The notes under the pieces are model-generated. The model was not told the origin of the DNA. It ran no database searches and saw only the letters and a program-made list of their open reading frames with translations. 34,325 bases of DNA from Limnothrix sp. CACIAM 69d (GTDB lineage: Bacteria; Cyanobacteriota; Cyanobacteriia; CACIAM-69d), in NCBI GenBank assembly GCA_001913845.2, contig MKGP02000077.1, positions 1 through 34,325 of the forward strand. The letters run 5' to 3'. Below are positions 10,069 through 18,744 of the stretch, in pieces; positions within the stretch are counted from its first letter, which is position 1, and every line of letters starts with the position of its first letter. The position numbers and the translations under genes are program-made.

Positions 10069-10210
10069 CAGGACTTACGCAAAATCTCAATTGCCCTCAT
10101 CTCCCAACCCCTTCTCCCAGGACGGGAGCAGGGGAGTCAGTATCTTCTGGGTTCCCCTCGCCCTGCTTGGGAGAGGGGCGAGGGTTTCGGAAAATCCTGC
10201 GTCAGTCCTG
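10069..10210. mobile_element. MITE-like element with terminal inverted repeats and 5-bp target duplication
   Basis: The ends are near-perfect inverted repeats: CAGGACTTACGCA (10069-10081) and, read on the other strand, CAGGACTGACGCA (10198-10210), 12 of 13 identical. Both are directly flanked by ACAAT (10064-10068 and 10211-10215), a 5-bp target-site duplication. The 142-bp body has no coding frame. It contains two hairpins: CCCCT-CTCCC pairing with GGGAG-AGGGG (about 10109-10134) and CCCTCGCCC pairing with GGGCGAGGG (about 10155-10183). Similar C-rich/G-rich short repeats with ACTTACGCA ends are, from memory, common in cyanobacterial genomes. It would be mobilised in trans by a transposase not present here. 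Confidence 0.75.
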
Positions 10211-10310
10211 ACAATGCTGATGCAAAATACCTATTCAAAACAATATCGCGAGCCACAAGTTTCAGCTACCCGTAGGCAGGCTCACTTGTCACTCGCGATC
10301 GGCTGAATTC

Positions 10311-10330
10311 GGAATTGGTGTTCCAATTCC
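10311..10330. other. perfect 8-bp stem-loop downstream of apcC
   Basis: GGAATTGG (10311-10318) and CCAATTCC (10323-10330) form an 8-bp stem with a 4-nt loop about 95 nt past the apcC stop. On the apcC strand it is not followed by a T run, so it is either an mRNA-stabilising 3' hairpin or an atypical terminator for the apcABC transcript. Confidence 0.4.
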
Positions 10331-10423
10331 AAAAATGACTGAGGGTTGGGTCACCGACTCGATCGATCCACCTGACCCCAAAAGGGCAAAAGGGGCCGAT
10401 CAGGCGGTTCACAGTTTGCCAAT

Positions 10424-10627
10424 CTACAGCAAACCCGTATTCGTGCCCGGGCGGCCCGTAGCCAGCTCGACCTTCACGATTTTGCCACCCATCTTTTGGA
10501 TGCGTTGCTGTTCCTTGAACCAGTTGTCGTAGGAAACCAACTTCGTGAAGAAGGTATTTTGCAGCTCGCGCTGCGTCCGAATTCGCGTTTGGCTCGGCAC
10601 GCAAGCCGTAATTTTAAACATCCGCAT
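10424..10627 (-). CDS. apcC: allophycocyanin core linker ApcC (Lc 7.8)
   Basis: A 67-residue basic linker that caps allophycocyanin trimers in the phycobilisome core. The sequence begins MRMFKITACVPSQTRIRTQR and ends ATGRPGTNTGLL, matching the highly conserved ApcC/CpcD-type family over its whole length. The frame is open further upstream to 10798, but that extension is not part of the family, so I start at the ATG at 10627. It is third in the apcA-apcB-apcC unit, separated from apcB by a 239-bp spacer with a hairpin, which fits the lower amount of ApcC needed per core. Confidence 0.95.
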   Translation of the reverse strand: MRMFKITACVPSQTRIRTQRELQNTFFTKLVSYDNWFKEQQRIQKMGGKIVKVELATGRPGTNTGLL

Positions 10628-10670
10628 GGCGAGAAACCTTTGTGACTTCAACGACAAATCTGACCAAAAT

Positions 10671-10701
10671 TCAGACCAAGTCCTTAAACAACGAGGTCTG
10701 A
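10671..10701 (-). promoter_or_regulatory. stem-loop in the apcB-apcC spacer
   Basis: TCAGACC (10671-10677) and GGTCTGA (10695-10701) make a 7-bp stem with a 17-nt loop, 44 nt before the apcC start. A hairpin here could partly terminate or set an mRNA processing boundary, giving more apcAB than apcABC message, a pattern known for apc operons. Position and stem are seen; the role is inferred. Confidence 0.35.
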
Positions 10702-10866
10702 GCCGTGCTGCCCCCAAAGCTAACCAGACAACGCGATCGCGGAGCCTATGCAACTTTGAGCGTTCAGCAACTATCCCAGACCCCGTGGCTTCACTCATTT
10801 CAACCCAACAGGGGAAACCACAACCATCAACCCGGTGAGTCGAAATTCAGCCAAGCCATTTGTTGT

Positions 10867-11352
10867 TTAGCTCAAGCCCGAGGAGATGTAGTCGAAGTAC
10901 ACGCCCATTTCCTTACCAGCGTCGCTGCCCACCAAACCGGCGGTCACTTCCTTCATGGCTTGGATTGCTTGCACGGTGGTGCCGATGGGCACGCCCAAGG
11001 AGTTGTAGGTTTCCTTCAGGCCGTTGAGCACGCGCTCATCGAGGATCGAAGGATCGCCAGCCAACATGGCATAGGTGGCGTAGCGGAGGTAGTAGTCCAG
11101 GTCGCGGATGCAAGCAGCATAGCGACGGGTGGTGTACATGTTGCCGCCGGGACGGGTCACATCGGAGTACAGCAGCGACTTGGCAACAGCTTCCTTGACG
11201 ATCGTGGCAGCATTAGCGCCGATCGCGTTAGCAGCGCGCACGCGCAGTTCGCCGGTAGCGAAGTAATTCTTCAGCTTATCCAGAGCGCTCGAGTCGAGGT
11301 ACTTGCCCTGAACGTCGGAGGAGTTGATGACGGAGGTAATTGCGTCTTGCAT
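10867..11352 (-). CDS. apcB: allophycocyanin beta subunit
   Basis: A 161-residue phycobiliprotein beginning [20 protein letters not shown]. Cys81 (in [17 protein letters not shown]) is the phycocyanobilin attachment site, and Asn71 (PGGNMY) is the asparagine that is normally N-methylated. Together with ApcA it forms the trimers of the phycobilisome core that absorb near 650 nm and pass energy to ApcE. The frame continues 21 codons upstream without family similarity, so the ATG at 11352 is chosen; length then matches the family exactly. It lies 86 bp after apcA. Confidence 0.98.
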   Translation of the reverse strand: MQDAITSVINSSDVQGKYLDSSALDKLKNYFATGELRVRAANAIGANAATIVKEAVAKSLLYSDVTRPGGNMYTTRRYAACIRDLDYYLRYATYAMLAGDPSILDERVLNGLKETYNSLGVPIGTTVQAIQAMKEVTAGLVGSDAGKEMGVYFDYISSGLS

Positions 11353-11438
11353 GATCGTTTTTGAATAAGTCGGTTTTGCAAGGAAATGGCTTTCATTAAA
11401 GCCGAAGCAAGTCAAGCTAGCGAGGGAGAACCCAGGTC

Positions 11439-11924
11439 TTAGCTCAAGCCGCCAATCACGTAATCGAAGTAAGCCGAAGCTTCAGCTGCATCTTCGCCGC
11501 TCAGCAGACCAGCAGCAGCAGCCTTCATGCCACGCACACCTTCAGCCACGCCGTCGATCGGGGTACCCAGCGAGCGGTACATTTCGCGCACACCCACCAA
11601 ACCGATTTCTTCGATCGGGGTCACGTCGCCAGCCACGATGCCGTAGGTCACCAGACGCAGGTAGTAGTCCAGGTCGCGCAGGCAGGTTGCGGTCATTTCT
11701 TCACCGTAAGCGTTACCGCCGGGCGAAACCACATCGGGGCGCTTTTGGAACAGTTGTTCGCCGGCTTGCTTAACGATGCGCTCACGGGCATCGGTCAGGA
11801 TTTGGGCAATGCGCAGGCGTTGAGCGCCGGTGGACACGAAAGCCTTGATGCGATCCAGTTCGCCGGGGCTGAGATAGCGGGCCTCAGCGTCGGCATTCAC
11901 GATTGACTTCGTGACGATACTCAT
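11439..11924 (-). CDS. apcA: allophycocyanin alpha subunit
   Basis: A 161-residue phycobiliprotein starting [20 protein letters not shown], with chromophore Cys81 in [17 protein letters not shown] and the conserved C-terminal [11 protein letters not shown]. It pairs with ApcB in the (alpha-beta)3 trimers of the phycobilisome core. The ATG at 11924 is preceded at 8 nt by GGAGGAG (complement of 11933-11939), a very strong ribosome-binding site that fits an abundant protein and excludes the longer frame to 11996. First gene of apcABC, with a leader of several hundred bases. Confidence 0.98.
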   Translation of the reverse strand: MSIVTKSIVNADAEARYLSPGELDRIKAFVSTGAQRLRIAQILTDARERIVKQAGEQLFQKRPDVVSPGGNAYGEEMTATCLRDLDYYLRLVTYGIVAGDVTPIEEIGLVGVREMYRSLGTPIDGVAEGVRGMKAAAAGLLSGEDAAEASAYFDYVIGGLS

Positions 11925-12255
11925 TGAATAAACTCCTCCGAAAGGAAAAAAGTTTTGACTGGAGATTGGGGCTTCCACCGAGGAAACGACTAGCATCGCT
12001 GCGATTGCTCAGGCAGCGGGAGCAACGAGAAATTTTCTGAGCCAGGTCGTTTAACTCTTGGCTCGAAATCCACCAGCGACAGTCCTGAGACCGCACTCGG
12101 TGTCCTCCCCGGCAAATCAACACTTATTCTCAGGCATGAAGCCCGTTGACCCTCGCTTGGATTAACAGTTTTTAACATCCTTCCTCAGACAGCTAATCTT
12201 TGAGGGCCGTTCCGAGTCTGTGATTTTTGTCCCGATCGCTCAATTGCCCAAAAGA
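11925..12255 (-). promoter_or_regulatory. apcABC leader and promoter region
   Basis: There is no gene in the 450 bp between apcA and the ferredoxin gene. The part nearest apcA holds the strong GGAGGAG ribosome site (11933-11939) and presumably a long 5' UTR and the promoter of this highly expressed unit. I could not place -10 and -35 boxes with confidence. A pair of GTTAA direct repeats lies about 240-250 bp upstream of the start codon. Confidence 0.5.
12162..12176 (-). promoter_or_regulatory. candidate RpaB (HLR1-like) direct repeat upstream of apcA
   Basis: On the - strand GTTAA occurs at 12176-12172 and again at 12166-12162, exactly 10 bp apart. HLR1, the site of the high-light response regulator RpaB, is two 8-bp (G/T)TTACA(T/A)(T/A) repeats separated by 2 bp. 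The first half matches 7 of 8 positions, the second only about 4 of 8. Spacing and place upstream of a light-regulated phycobilisome operon make it plausible but unproven. Confidence 0.3.
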
Positions 12256-12309
12256 CAAAACACCAGGCAAGTCAAAATCTAGGGTCAAGATTTTGCACCT
12301 GATGTTTTG
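12256..12309 (-). terminator. long hairpin terminating the ferredoxin / atp transcript
   Basis: Arms CAAAACA-CAGG (12256-12262, 12264-12267) and CAAAATCT pair with AGATTTTG, CCTG and TGTTTTG (ending 12309). This gives about 19 base pairs with one mismatch and a small internal loop. On the - strand the stem is followed by TCTTTTGGG. It lies 66 nt past the ferredoxin stop and would separate the atp-ferredoxin transcript from the apcA promoter. Confidence 0.55.
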
Positions 12310-12374
12310 CAGATTTCAGTTTGGATCGAGCGATCCAGCGATCGCCCAACAGCCGGGTTTCCCCGAGTCCAAAT

Positions 12375-12698
12375 TTATTTTTGGAATTGACCAAATTGCA
12401 GTTCGTAAACCTCATCCTCACAACCGGTTTGGATTTTGAGGTTAGAACGGGGCTTGGCGGTGCAAAGGAGCGCAAACCCCTTTGTGCGCAAATCCGGACT
12501 CAAGCCCATGCTGTCGCCTGGCTCGATCGTCCCTTCCACTACGCGGGCAGCACAGGTCGTGCAAACCCCCGCATTGCAAGAGCTGGGAAGCGTCAGCCCC
12601 GCCGCTGCCGCCGCCGTCAAAATGGGCGTATCATCCGCCACTTGCAGGACGTGGGTTTGCCCTTCGTGCTGAATTTCAACCTGATAGGTCGTGCTCAT
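12375..12698 (-). CDS. plant-type [2Fe-2S] ferredoxin
   Basis: A 107-residue ferredoxin. The cluster ligands are Cys41, Cys46, Cys49 and Cys79 (SSCNAGVCTTCAA and ALLCTA), the CX4CX2CX29C spacing of photosynthetic ferredoxins, within a beta-grasp fold. Unlike PetF1 (about 97 residues), it has a longer C-terminal tail, TGCEDEVYELQFGQFQK, with an extra Cys93; this longer type is a secondary ferredoxin in many cyanobacteria, so I do not assign petF. ATG at 12698 lies 29 bp after the ATP synthase gamma gene on the same strand, so it is probably the last gene of the atp operon, ahead of a long hairpin. Its redox partner is unknown. Confidence 0.93.
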   Translation of the reverse strand: MSTTYQVEIQHEGQTHVLQVADDTPILTAAAAAGLTLPSSCNAGVCTTCAARVVEGTIEPGDSMGLSPDLRTKGFALLCTAKPRSNLKIQTGCEDEVYELQFGQFQK

Positions 12699-12727
12699 GG
12701 TTCTTCTCTCGAATCCCTAGCCAATCC

Positions 12728-13678
12728 CTAGGAGCGCTGCGCCTCAGCACCACCGCACACTTCCAGGATTTCTTGGGTAATAGCGGCCTGCCGTGCCTTG
12801 TTATAGGTCAAGGTCAACGTGCCGATCAAGGTCTTGGCGTTCTCGCTGGCGTTGCTCATGGCAGTCATCCGAGCAGCCAACTCGCTGGCTGCGGACTCTT
12901 GCAGGGCCCGCAGCAGTTGGTTATTCAGGTACAACGGCAAGAGTGCGTTCAGAATTTGTACCGGATCCTGCTCAAAAATGGTGTCGCGCGGCAAGGGGGC
13001 GGTGGGTAAATCGACCCGCTCACGCTCCACTTGGAATTGTCCGCCACGGGTCGTCAGCCGGAAGATCTCATCATCCGAAGCTTCCAAACCTTGCGGATCC
13101 AACGGCAGCAGGGTTTGGACTACGGGACGGGAGCTAATCAGCGATACAAATTTGGTGTAGACCAGTTCGACGCGATCGACCGTTTCCGAGAGGAACAGCG
13201 AGAGCAGCTCGTCTGCAATTTGCGATGCTTCCGAAGCACTCGGGATTTGCTCTAGACCGTCATAAACAGCCGCAATGTCATGGCCCCGGCGGCTGAAGTA
13301 TTGGTTTGCCTTACGACCCACCACGATCATTTTGACGTTGACCCCTTCAGCAAGCAGTTCTTTGCTGCGTTGCTCGGCCCGACGGATCACATTACCGTTG
13401 TAGCCACCACACAGGCCCCGATCGCCTGAAACCACCAAAATACCTACGGTTTTAATGCTTCGTTGCCGCAGGAGTGGCAGATCTACGTCTTCAAATTTGA
13501 GGCGCGACTGCAAGCCGTAGAGCACTTGGGCTAAGCGATCGGCGAAGGGGCGGGTGTTGTTCACCTGCTCTTGGGCCCGGCGCACCTTCGCGGCGGCAAC
13601 CAAGCGCATGGCTTCAGTAATTTTTTTAGTGTTTTTAACGGACTGAATTCGGTCGCGAATTGCCTTGAGGTTTGCCAT
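12728..13678 (-). CDS. atpG: ATP synthase F1 subunit gamma
   Basis: The 316-residue central stalk subunit (called atpC in some cyanobacterial naming). It starts [20 protein letters not shown] and ends with the conserved helix [25 protein letters not shown] (residues 84-94) is the family signature. Residues about 197-232 are the extra loop found in chloroplast and cyanobacterial gamma; as in other cyanobacteria it lacks the two regulatory cysteines of the plant protein, so no thiol switching is expected. It follows atpA after an 89-bp spacer that contains a strong hairpin. Confidence 0.98.
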   Translation of the reverse strand: MANLKAIRDRIQSVKNTKKITEAMRLVAAAKVRRAQEQVNNTRPFADRLAQVLYGLQSRLKFEDVDLPLLRQRSIKTVGILVVSGDRGLCGGYNGNVIRRAEQRSKELLAEGVNVKMIVVGRKANQYFSRRGHDIAAVYDGLEQIPSASEASQIADELLSLFLSETVDRVELVYTKFVSLISSRPVVQTLLPLDPQGLEASDDEIFRLTTRGGQFQVERERVDLPTAPLPRDTIFEQDPVQILNALLPLYLNNQLLRALQESAASELAARMTAMSNASENAKTLIGTLTLTYNKARQAAITQEILEVCGGAEAQRS

Positions 13679-13718
13679 AGCTGTGGAGTCCTTTGAGTCG
13701 CCTGAGTCGCTAGGGTGC

Positions 13719-13753
13719 GCGATCGCCCGGGGCAGAGGCCCCTAGGCGATCGC
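13719..13753 (-). promoter_or_regulatory. HIP1-armed intercistronic hairpin between atpA and atpG
   Basis: GCGATCGCC (13719-13727) pairs with GGCGATCGC (13745-13753). Inside it GGGGC (13729-13733) pairs with GCCCC (13738-13742) around a 4-nt AGAG loop. It starts 15 nt after the atpA stop codon. There is no T run, so it is more likely an mRNA stability or processing element, or a leaky block, than a full terminator. Confidence 0.55.
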
Positions 13754-13767
13754 TTGATTCGCGATGA

Positions 13768-15285
13768 TTACTGAGCAACCAAGAAGGTTTGCTTGTACTC
13801 AGTCAACGCTTCCTTCAGCAGGGTTTCCGCCTCTTCCGTCAGTTGCTTGGTGCTGCGCACGGCTTCACCATAGCCAGCCTTGTTATTCTTCAGGTAATCC
13901 CGCAGACCCGCCACAAACTTGGTGATCAGGTTGACCGGAATTTCATCCAAATGGCCGTTAATCCCGGCGTAAATGACCGCTACTTGCTCATCCACACCCA
14001 AAGGCGAGTATTGGGGCTGCTTCAGCAGTTCCCGCAAGCGCTGACCACGGGCCAACTGATCTTGGGTCGCCTTATCCAAGTCGGAGGCGAACTGCGCAAA
14101 GGCAGCCAAGTCATCGTATTGAGCCAGTTCCAGCTTCACCTTACCGGCCACCTTCTTCATGGCCTTGGTTTGAGCAGCCGAGCCCACGCGGGATACGGAG
14201 ATACCAGCGTTCACGGCCGGACGCAGACCCGAGTTGAACAGGTCAGCGGACAGGAAGATCTGACCGTCGGTAATCGAAATCACGTTGGTCGGGATGTAGG
14301 CTGACACGTCACCGGCTTGGGTTTCGATGATCGGCAGGGCCGTCATGCTCCCACCACCCAGCTCATCGCTCAGTTTGGCGGCACGCTCCAGCAAGCGGCT
14401 GTGGAGATAGAACACGTCGCCGGGGTAAGCTTCCCGACCGGGCGGACGGCGCAGCAGCAAGGACATTTGGCGATAGGCCTGGGCTTGCTTGGACAAGTCA
14501 TCGTAAACCACCAGGGTGGCCTTGCCCTTGTACATAAAGTACTCAGCAATGGCAGCGCCGGTGTAGGGAGCCAGGTATTGCAAGGTGGCGGGGTCGTTGG
14601 CGTTGGCGGCTACCACGATGGTGTAGTCCAGCGCGCCCGATTCCTTCAGCACGTCGATCACCTGGGCCACGGAGGAGGCCTTTTGCCCGATCGCCACGTA
14701 GATGCAGATCACATCCTCGGACTTCTGGTTGATGATCGTGTCGATCGCGATCGAGGTCTTACCCGTTTGGCGGTCACCGATGATCAGCTCCCGTTGGCCA
14801 CGCCCGACCGGAATCATCGAGTCAATTGCCGTAATCCCCGTTTGCATTGGTTCGCACACGGACTTCCGGGCAATAATCCCAGGGGCCATCGATTCGATCA
14901 AGCGCGTTTCCGTCGCGGCAATATCACCCTTGCCATCGATCGGGCGAGCCAGCGCATCCACGACCCGGCCCACAACCGCATCACCCACCGGAATCGCCGC
15001 GATCTTACCGGTGGCACGAACGGTACTGCCTTCTTGGATGTTGAGGCCGTCACCCATCAACACAGCACCCACATCGTTCTCTTCGAGGTTCAGTGCGATA
15101 CCCACAGTACCGTCCTCGAACTCCAGCAGCTCACCAGCCATGGCATTTTGCAGGCCATAGATACGAGCGATCCCGTCACCCACTTGCAGCACGGTGCCCA
15201 CGTCGGCCACCTTGACATCCTTGTCGTACTGCTCAATCTGCTGCTGAATAATGCTGCTGATTTCGTCCGGTCTGATTGCAATCAC
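13768..15285 (-). CDS. atpA: ATP synthase F1 subunit alpha
   Basis: The 505-residue non-catalytic nucleotide-binding subunit of F1. P-loop GDRQTGKT is at residues 170-177, with the [20 protein letters not shown] segment (Walker B region) and the [10 protein letters not shown] signature at about 345-354. The N terminus [18 protein letters not shown] matches the family. The start codon is GTG at 15285, with AGGAG placed well upstream. It lies between atpH (88 bp away) and atpG. The partner beta and epsilon genes are not in this window, as is usual for cyanobacteria. Confidence 0.99.
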   Translation of the reverse strand: MIAIRPDEISSIIQQQIEQYDKDVKVADVGTVLQVGDGIARIYGLQNAMAGELLEFEDGTVGIALNLEENDVGAVLMGDGLNIQEGSTVRATGKIAAIPVGDAVVGRVVDALARPIDGKGDIAATETRLIESMAPGIIARKSVCEPMQTGITAIDSMIPVGRGQRELIIGDRQTGKTSIAIDTIINQKSEDVICIYVAIGQKASSVAQVIDVLKESGALDYTIVVAANANDPATLQYLAPYTGAAIAEYFMYKGKATLVVYDDLSKQAQAYRQMSLLLRRPPGREAYPGDVFYLHSRLLERAAKLSDELGGGSMTALPIIETQAGDVSAYIPTNVISITDGQIFLSADLFNSGLRPAVNAGISVSRVGSAAQTKAMKKVAGKVKLELAQYDDLAAFAQFASDLDKATQDQLARGQRLRELLKQPQYSPLGVDEQVAVIYAGINGHLDEIPVNLITKFVAGLRDYLKNNKAGYGEAVRSTKQLTEEAETLLKEALTEYKQTFLVAQ

Positions 15286-15373
15286 GGTCTGCGACTCCTA
15301 GTTTTCAACGTTGTTTCCAGCGTTTGGGGTGCCTATCTTGGTTGCGGCCCTCGGGATTTGCTCACAAACAGAG

Positions 15374-15928
15374 CTAGATCGCGCCCAAAGTCAGCGCCAT
15401 GCGTCGCAATTGACCACGCAGGCTGGCATCGACCACTTGCGAGCCGACTTTGATAATCACGCCGCCGATCAAATCGGTATCGACCTTCGTCACCAGTTCC
15501 ACGCTGGCGGCCCCGGTGAGCTGTTTCACCCGCTCAATGGCGCTTTGGCGTTGCTCTTCCGTCAGTTCCACCGCAGAAGTCACTTCCGCCAAGGCCGTAT
15601 TCGTAAACTGGCGCAGCAGGTCTTGATATTTCTGGGCGATCGTATCCAGCAGCGCAATCCGCTTGCGATCAACCAAGAGTTTCAAAAAGTTCGCCGTCAA
15701 CGGGTGCAGCGTTTCACCCGCCAGGCGATCGAGTACAGACTTCTTATCGTCCGCCTTGACAAACGGATTAGCCAAGAGAGCGCCCAGCTCATCCGAGGCT
15801 GCTAGCAAACCTCGTAGGTAGGTCACATCCTCGCCAAAACGCTCCACCAAGCTTTCCTTTTGAGCCAAGGTCATCAAAGCTTGCGCGTAAGGCTCGGCGA
15901 TGCTGGCGATCATTGAACTGCTTTGCAT
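15374..15928 (-). CDS. atpH: ATP synthase F1 subunit delta
   Basis: A 184-residue peripheral stalk subunit (atpD in some naming). N-terminal helical bundle begins IAEPYAQALMTLAQ; the C-terminal part carries the family signature VDTDLIGGVIIKVGSQVVDASLRGQL (split here as DTDLIGGVII and GSQVVDASLRGQL). It connects F1 alpha to the b/b' dimer. ATG at 15928 is two bases from the end of atpF, so the pair is translated in close coupling. Confidence 0.98.
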   Translation of the reverse strand: MQSSSMIASIAEPYAQALMTLAQKESLVERFGEDVTYLRGLLAASDELGALLANPFVKADDKKSVLDRLAGETLHPLTANFLKLLVDRKRIALLDTIAQKYQDLLRQFTNTALAEVTSAVELTEEQRQSAIERVKQLTGAASVELVTKVDTDLIGGVIIKVGSQVVDASLRGQLRRMALTLGAI

Positions 15929-15930
15929 CG

Positions 15931-16473
15931 TTAGTTCCCTCCCCCTTGAATCAGGGCCAAGCTCCGATCAACCAAGTCCCGCTGTTGATCCGAATTCAAG
16001 CGCGAGCGCAGTTGGTCATTGACCTGCTCCAACGCTGCGGCCACAGCTCGCTGCCGCAATTGCGAAATCACACGCTCTTGCTCAGCCACCAAGTCACTGG
16101 AAGCGGCCTCGCGCATCCGTTGCACATCCTGAGTGGACTTCGCCAAAATGGCTTCCTTCGTCCGCTCAGCCGCAACCTTCGCTTCAGCAGTGATTCGCTC
16201 TGCTTCCGCCTGGGCTTGAGCCAGTTTGCGCTGTTGCTCTTCCAAGGCCTTCACAGCTTCCGCCTGCGCCTTTTCCGCCTCGGTGATTGCCTCTTCGATC
16301 GCCGCTCTCCGGGTTCCCAGCAGGTTACCCAAGAAGCCACGACCAAAGTAGACCAGAACCCCCAACACGATCGCCAGGTTGATCACATTGGTTTCCAGGA
16401 TGTCGGTGTTAATCCCGAACGATCCATGGGCCAACAGATGAGGGGCGATCGAACCCAAAAACATGTTCGTCAT
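15931..16473 (-). CDS. atpF: ATP synthase F0 subunit b
   Basis: A 180-residue peripheral stalk subunit. One membrane helix near residues 28-45 (VINLAIVLGVLVYFG) is followed by GRGFLGNLLGTRRAAIEEAI and a long Ala/Glu/Gln/Arg coiled coil to the C terminus. It pairs with b' from the next gene upstream. The frame extends upstream to a TTG at 16515 inside atpF2; I choose the ATG at 16473, which lies 7 bp after the atpF2 stop. An ATG three codons later (16464) is also possible. Confidence 0.95.
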   Translation of the reverse strand: MTNMFLGSIAPHLLAHGSFGINTDILETNVINLAIVLGVLVYFGRGFLGNLLGTRRAAIEEAITEAEKAQAEAVKALEEQQRKLAQAQAEAERITAEAKVAAERTKEAILAKSTQDVQRMREAASSDLVAEQERVISQLRQRAVAAALEQVNDQLRSRLNSDQQRDLVDRSLALIQGGGN

Positions 16474-16480
16474 CACAACC

Positions 16481-16960
16481 TCATCCCAACTCAAAACCCA
16501 ACAACTTCCGCACAATCTGACGGCTCAGCACCGCCACTTGACCGTCCAGGGCAGCCAAAGCCGTCTGCCGTTGACTGTCAATCTCCTGTTGAGCCGCTTC
16601 CCGCTCCGATTGGGCCTGTCGTTGTGCATCTGCCACCGTCTGAGCCGCCAGTTTTTGCGCCTCCGCTTGGGCATCCGCTACGATGGACTGAGACTTACGG
16701 CGGGCCTCCGCCAAAGCCTGTTCATACTCCGCCGTCAACGACTTCACCTTCTCCAGGCGCTCTTGTGCGTCCAGTTGCTTGCTGCGGATGTAGTCGGCCC
16801 GTTGGTCAATGGCTTGTCCCAGGGGCTTGTACAAAACCGCATTCAAAATCAAAGCCAAAATTAGAAACTGCGCTGCCATCAGGGGCAGGGTGGCATCAAG
16901 GTCAAACAGACCCCCTTCTGCCTCCGCTGCCAACAGCGTTGGTACGAGTGCGTATAGCAT
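16481..16960 (-). CDS. atpF2: ATP synthase F0 subunit b'
   Basis: A 159-residue second b-type subunit (atpG in cyanobacterial literature), found only in photosynthetic lineages and some other bacteria. [15 protein letters not shown] precedes a membrane helix (about residues 28-47, [20 protein letters not shown]), then IDQRADYIR and a charged coiled coil. It forms a heterodimer with b. The frame runs up to a TTG at 17035 with no family likeness; the ATG at 16960 gives the expected N terminus. It sits between atpE and atpF, the normal order. Confidence 0.95.
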   Translation of the reverse strand: MLYALVPTLLAAEAEGGLFDLDATLPLMAAQFLILALILNAVLYKPLGQAIDQRADYIRSKQLDAQERLEKVKSLTAEYEQALAEARRKSQSIVADAQAEAQKLAAQTVADAQRQAQSEREAAQQEIDSQRQTALAALDGQVAVLSRQIVRKLLGFELG

Positions 16961-16988
16961 TTCGCTTACTCCCAGCAGATGGTTGACA

Positions 16989-17010
16989 GCCCCTTTTCGC
17001 GAGTTGGGGC
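16989..17010 (-). promoter_or_regulatory. hairpin in the atpE-atpF2 spacer
   Basis: GCCCC (16989-16993) pairs with GGGGC (17006-17010) around a 12-nt loop, in the 127-bp gap after the ring subunit gene. Partial termination or a 3' stabilising stem here could help supply many c subunits per complex. Stem seen; role inferred. Confidence 0.3.
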
Positions 17011-17087
17011 AGCAAAAGGCTTTCGCATCAAGCAAGCACCTTTCGCTGCCTCAGGTAAAACTCGTTCGCAAAAGCCGAAAACCAAAT

Positions 17088-17408
<321 letters not shown>

Positions 17409-17445
17409 TCACGACTCCGTTTCACAACCCCTAAAAATGGGATCG

Positions 17446-18219
17446 TTAGTCGTGATGCTCGCCGTGGTGATCTTCCATTGCTTCACCAATGTAGGATGCC
17501 GCCAGAGTTGCAAAAATCAGGGCTTGAATTGCACTCGTGAACAGCCCCAAAACCATCAGCGGAATGGGCACGAACAAGGGAACCAGGAAGACCAGTACAG
17601 CCACCACAAGTTCATCCGCTAGGATATTACCAAACAAACGGAAGCTTAACGACAGCGGCTTGGTAAAGTCTTCAATGATTTTGAAGGGAACCATGATCGG
17701 GGTCGGCTGCGCGTAATCGGCGAAGTAACCCAACCCTTTTCGGCTCAATCCTGCATAGAAATAGGCGACCGATGTGGTCAGTGCCAGGGCAACCGTTGTG
17801 TTGATGTCGTTGGTAGGAGCAGCCAATTCACCAGACGGTAACTCAACGAGTTTCCAAGGAATGAGTGCACCACCCCAATTCGACACAAAAATGAATAGGA
17901 ACAAGGTGCCAACAAAGGGAACCCATGCTCGATATTCTTTTTCGCCCACTTGGGTTTTGGTAAGGTCGCGGATAAACTCCAAGGCATATTCCATGAAGTT
18001 TTGCAATCCCGACGGTACTCGCTGAATGTTACGAGTTGCCAAGATGCAAGTAACGATCAGTAGCCCTAGGACAATCCAAGAGGCAAGGAAAACTTGCCCA
18101 TGTACCTTGAAGTTGCCAATGTGCCAATAGAAGTGTTGACCAACTTCCAGTTCTGCTAACGGAGAGAACGGAATGTTTGAAAAAAGATCGAACATAGCAA
18201 CGCTGTTTTGCATAGGCAT
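17446..18219 (-). CDS. atpB: ATP synthase F0 subunit a
   Basis: A 257-residue membrane subunit that forms the proton half-channels (atpI in chloroplast naming). Conserved parts: [21 protein letters not shown] at the N terminus, [12 protein letters not shown], and the [17 protein letters not shown] helix with the essential Arg in LSFRLFGN. It ends with a histidine/acid-rich tail EDHHGEHHD. The frame is open to a TTG at 18240. Two ATGs (18219 and 18213) are close together and I use the first. It follows atpI with a short gap. Confidence 0.97.
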   Translation of the reverse strand: MPMQNSVAMFDLFSNIPFSPLAELEVGQHFYWHIGNFKVHGQVFLASWIVLGLLIVTCILATRNIQRVPSGLQNFMEYALEFIRDLTKTQVGEKEYRAWVPFVGTLFLFIFVSNWGGALIPWKLVELPSGELAAPTNDINTTVALALTTSVAYFYAGLSRKGLGYFADYAQPTPIMVPFKIIEDFTKPLSLSFRLFGNILADELVVAVLVFLVPLFVPIPLMVLGLFTSAIQALIFATLAASYIGEAMEDHHGEHHD

Positions 18220-18245
18220 TTGACGAGATTGCTCTCGCAATTAGC

Positions 18246-18683
18246 CTAAGGGTTGGGCTTTGCGATCGCGCGCAACGTGTGGAAAATTAGAGCAGCCTTA
18301 TAGGTCAAAAAACCAAGGATGATTGGCAACAGTTCAAGTTGCTGAACTCGAGCACCAATGAGGAAAATGGCTACAAAAAGTGCTAGCCGAGTTTTACTCA
18401 ATTGCTGTTTGCCATTACCCAGGGTGGCGACATCTTTGGCCAGCATTCGCAGGTATACAATGCCCACCAGCGCTCCCAGCAAATAGCTCAGGGCAGTGTT
18501 GAGACTGTAGGTGGCCCAAACAGACAGAAAAATCACCAGGGATACAACCAAGGAGCCGATTAATAGCTCCCGTTGGAGTTTGTAGTATTCCTCCATGGCT
18601 GCGCTGTTTTCGGAAGTGCCCTCGATCGCTTCGGGAGAAACTTCCGGCACGGCGGTGATTGGTTCGACCGTTGGAGAGTCCAT
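18246..18683 (-). CDS. atpI: ATP synthase subunit I (Atp1/AtpI)
   Basis: A 145-residue membrane protein, first gene of the cluster, which in other bacteria helps assemble the c ring. After an acidic N terminus there are four hydrophobic segments (about residues 42-60, 64-80, 101-115 and 120-137). The frame continues to a GTG at 18770, but AGGAG lies just ahead of the ATG at 18683 and an extended -10 (18739-18744) falls inside the longer version, so the short form is chosen. Sequence conservation in this family is low; position at the head of atpB-E-F2-F-H-A-G supports the call. Confidence 0.88.
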   Translation of the reverse strand: MDSPTVEPITAVPEVSPEAIEGTSENSAAMEEYYKLQRELLIGSLVVSLVIFLSVWATYSLNTALSYLLGALVGIVYLRMLAKDVATLGNGKQQLSKTRLALFVAIFLIGARVQQLELLPIILGFLTYKAALIFHTLRAIAKPNP

Positions 18684-18738
18684 CGGTTGCAAACTCCTGG
18701 CTGTTGAATGCTGACCCGGCGGCCCTAAGCCAGGTGCG

Positions 18739-18744
18739 ATTGTA
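18739..18744 (-). promoter_or_regulatory. extended -10 of the atp operon promoter
   Basis: On the - strand TGGTACAAT places TACAAT at 18744-18739 behind a TGN extension. No good -35 is seen, which is tolerated with an extended -10. Start of transcription would be near 18731, about 48 nt before the atpI ATG. Nothing else in the 163-bp gap looks better. Confidence 0.5.

Noticed and set aside
10628..10798. 57-residue N-terminal extension of apcC
   Set aside because: ApcC is 66-68 residues in the family and the extension covers the apcB-apcC spacer with its hairpin.
14317..15453. 378-codon open frame on the + strand opposite atpA
   Set aside because: Antisense shadow of atpA; low-complexity His/Gly/Val-rich product.
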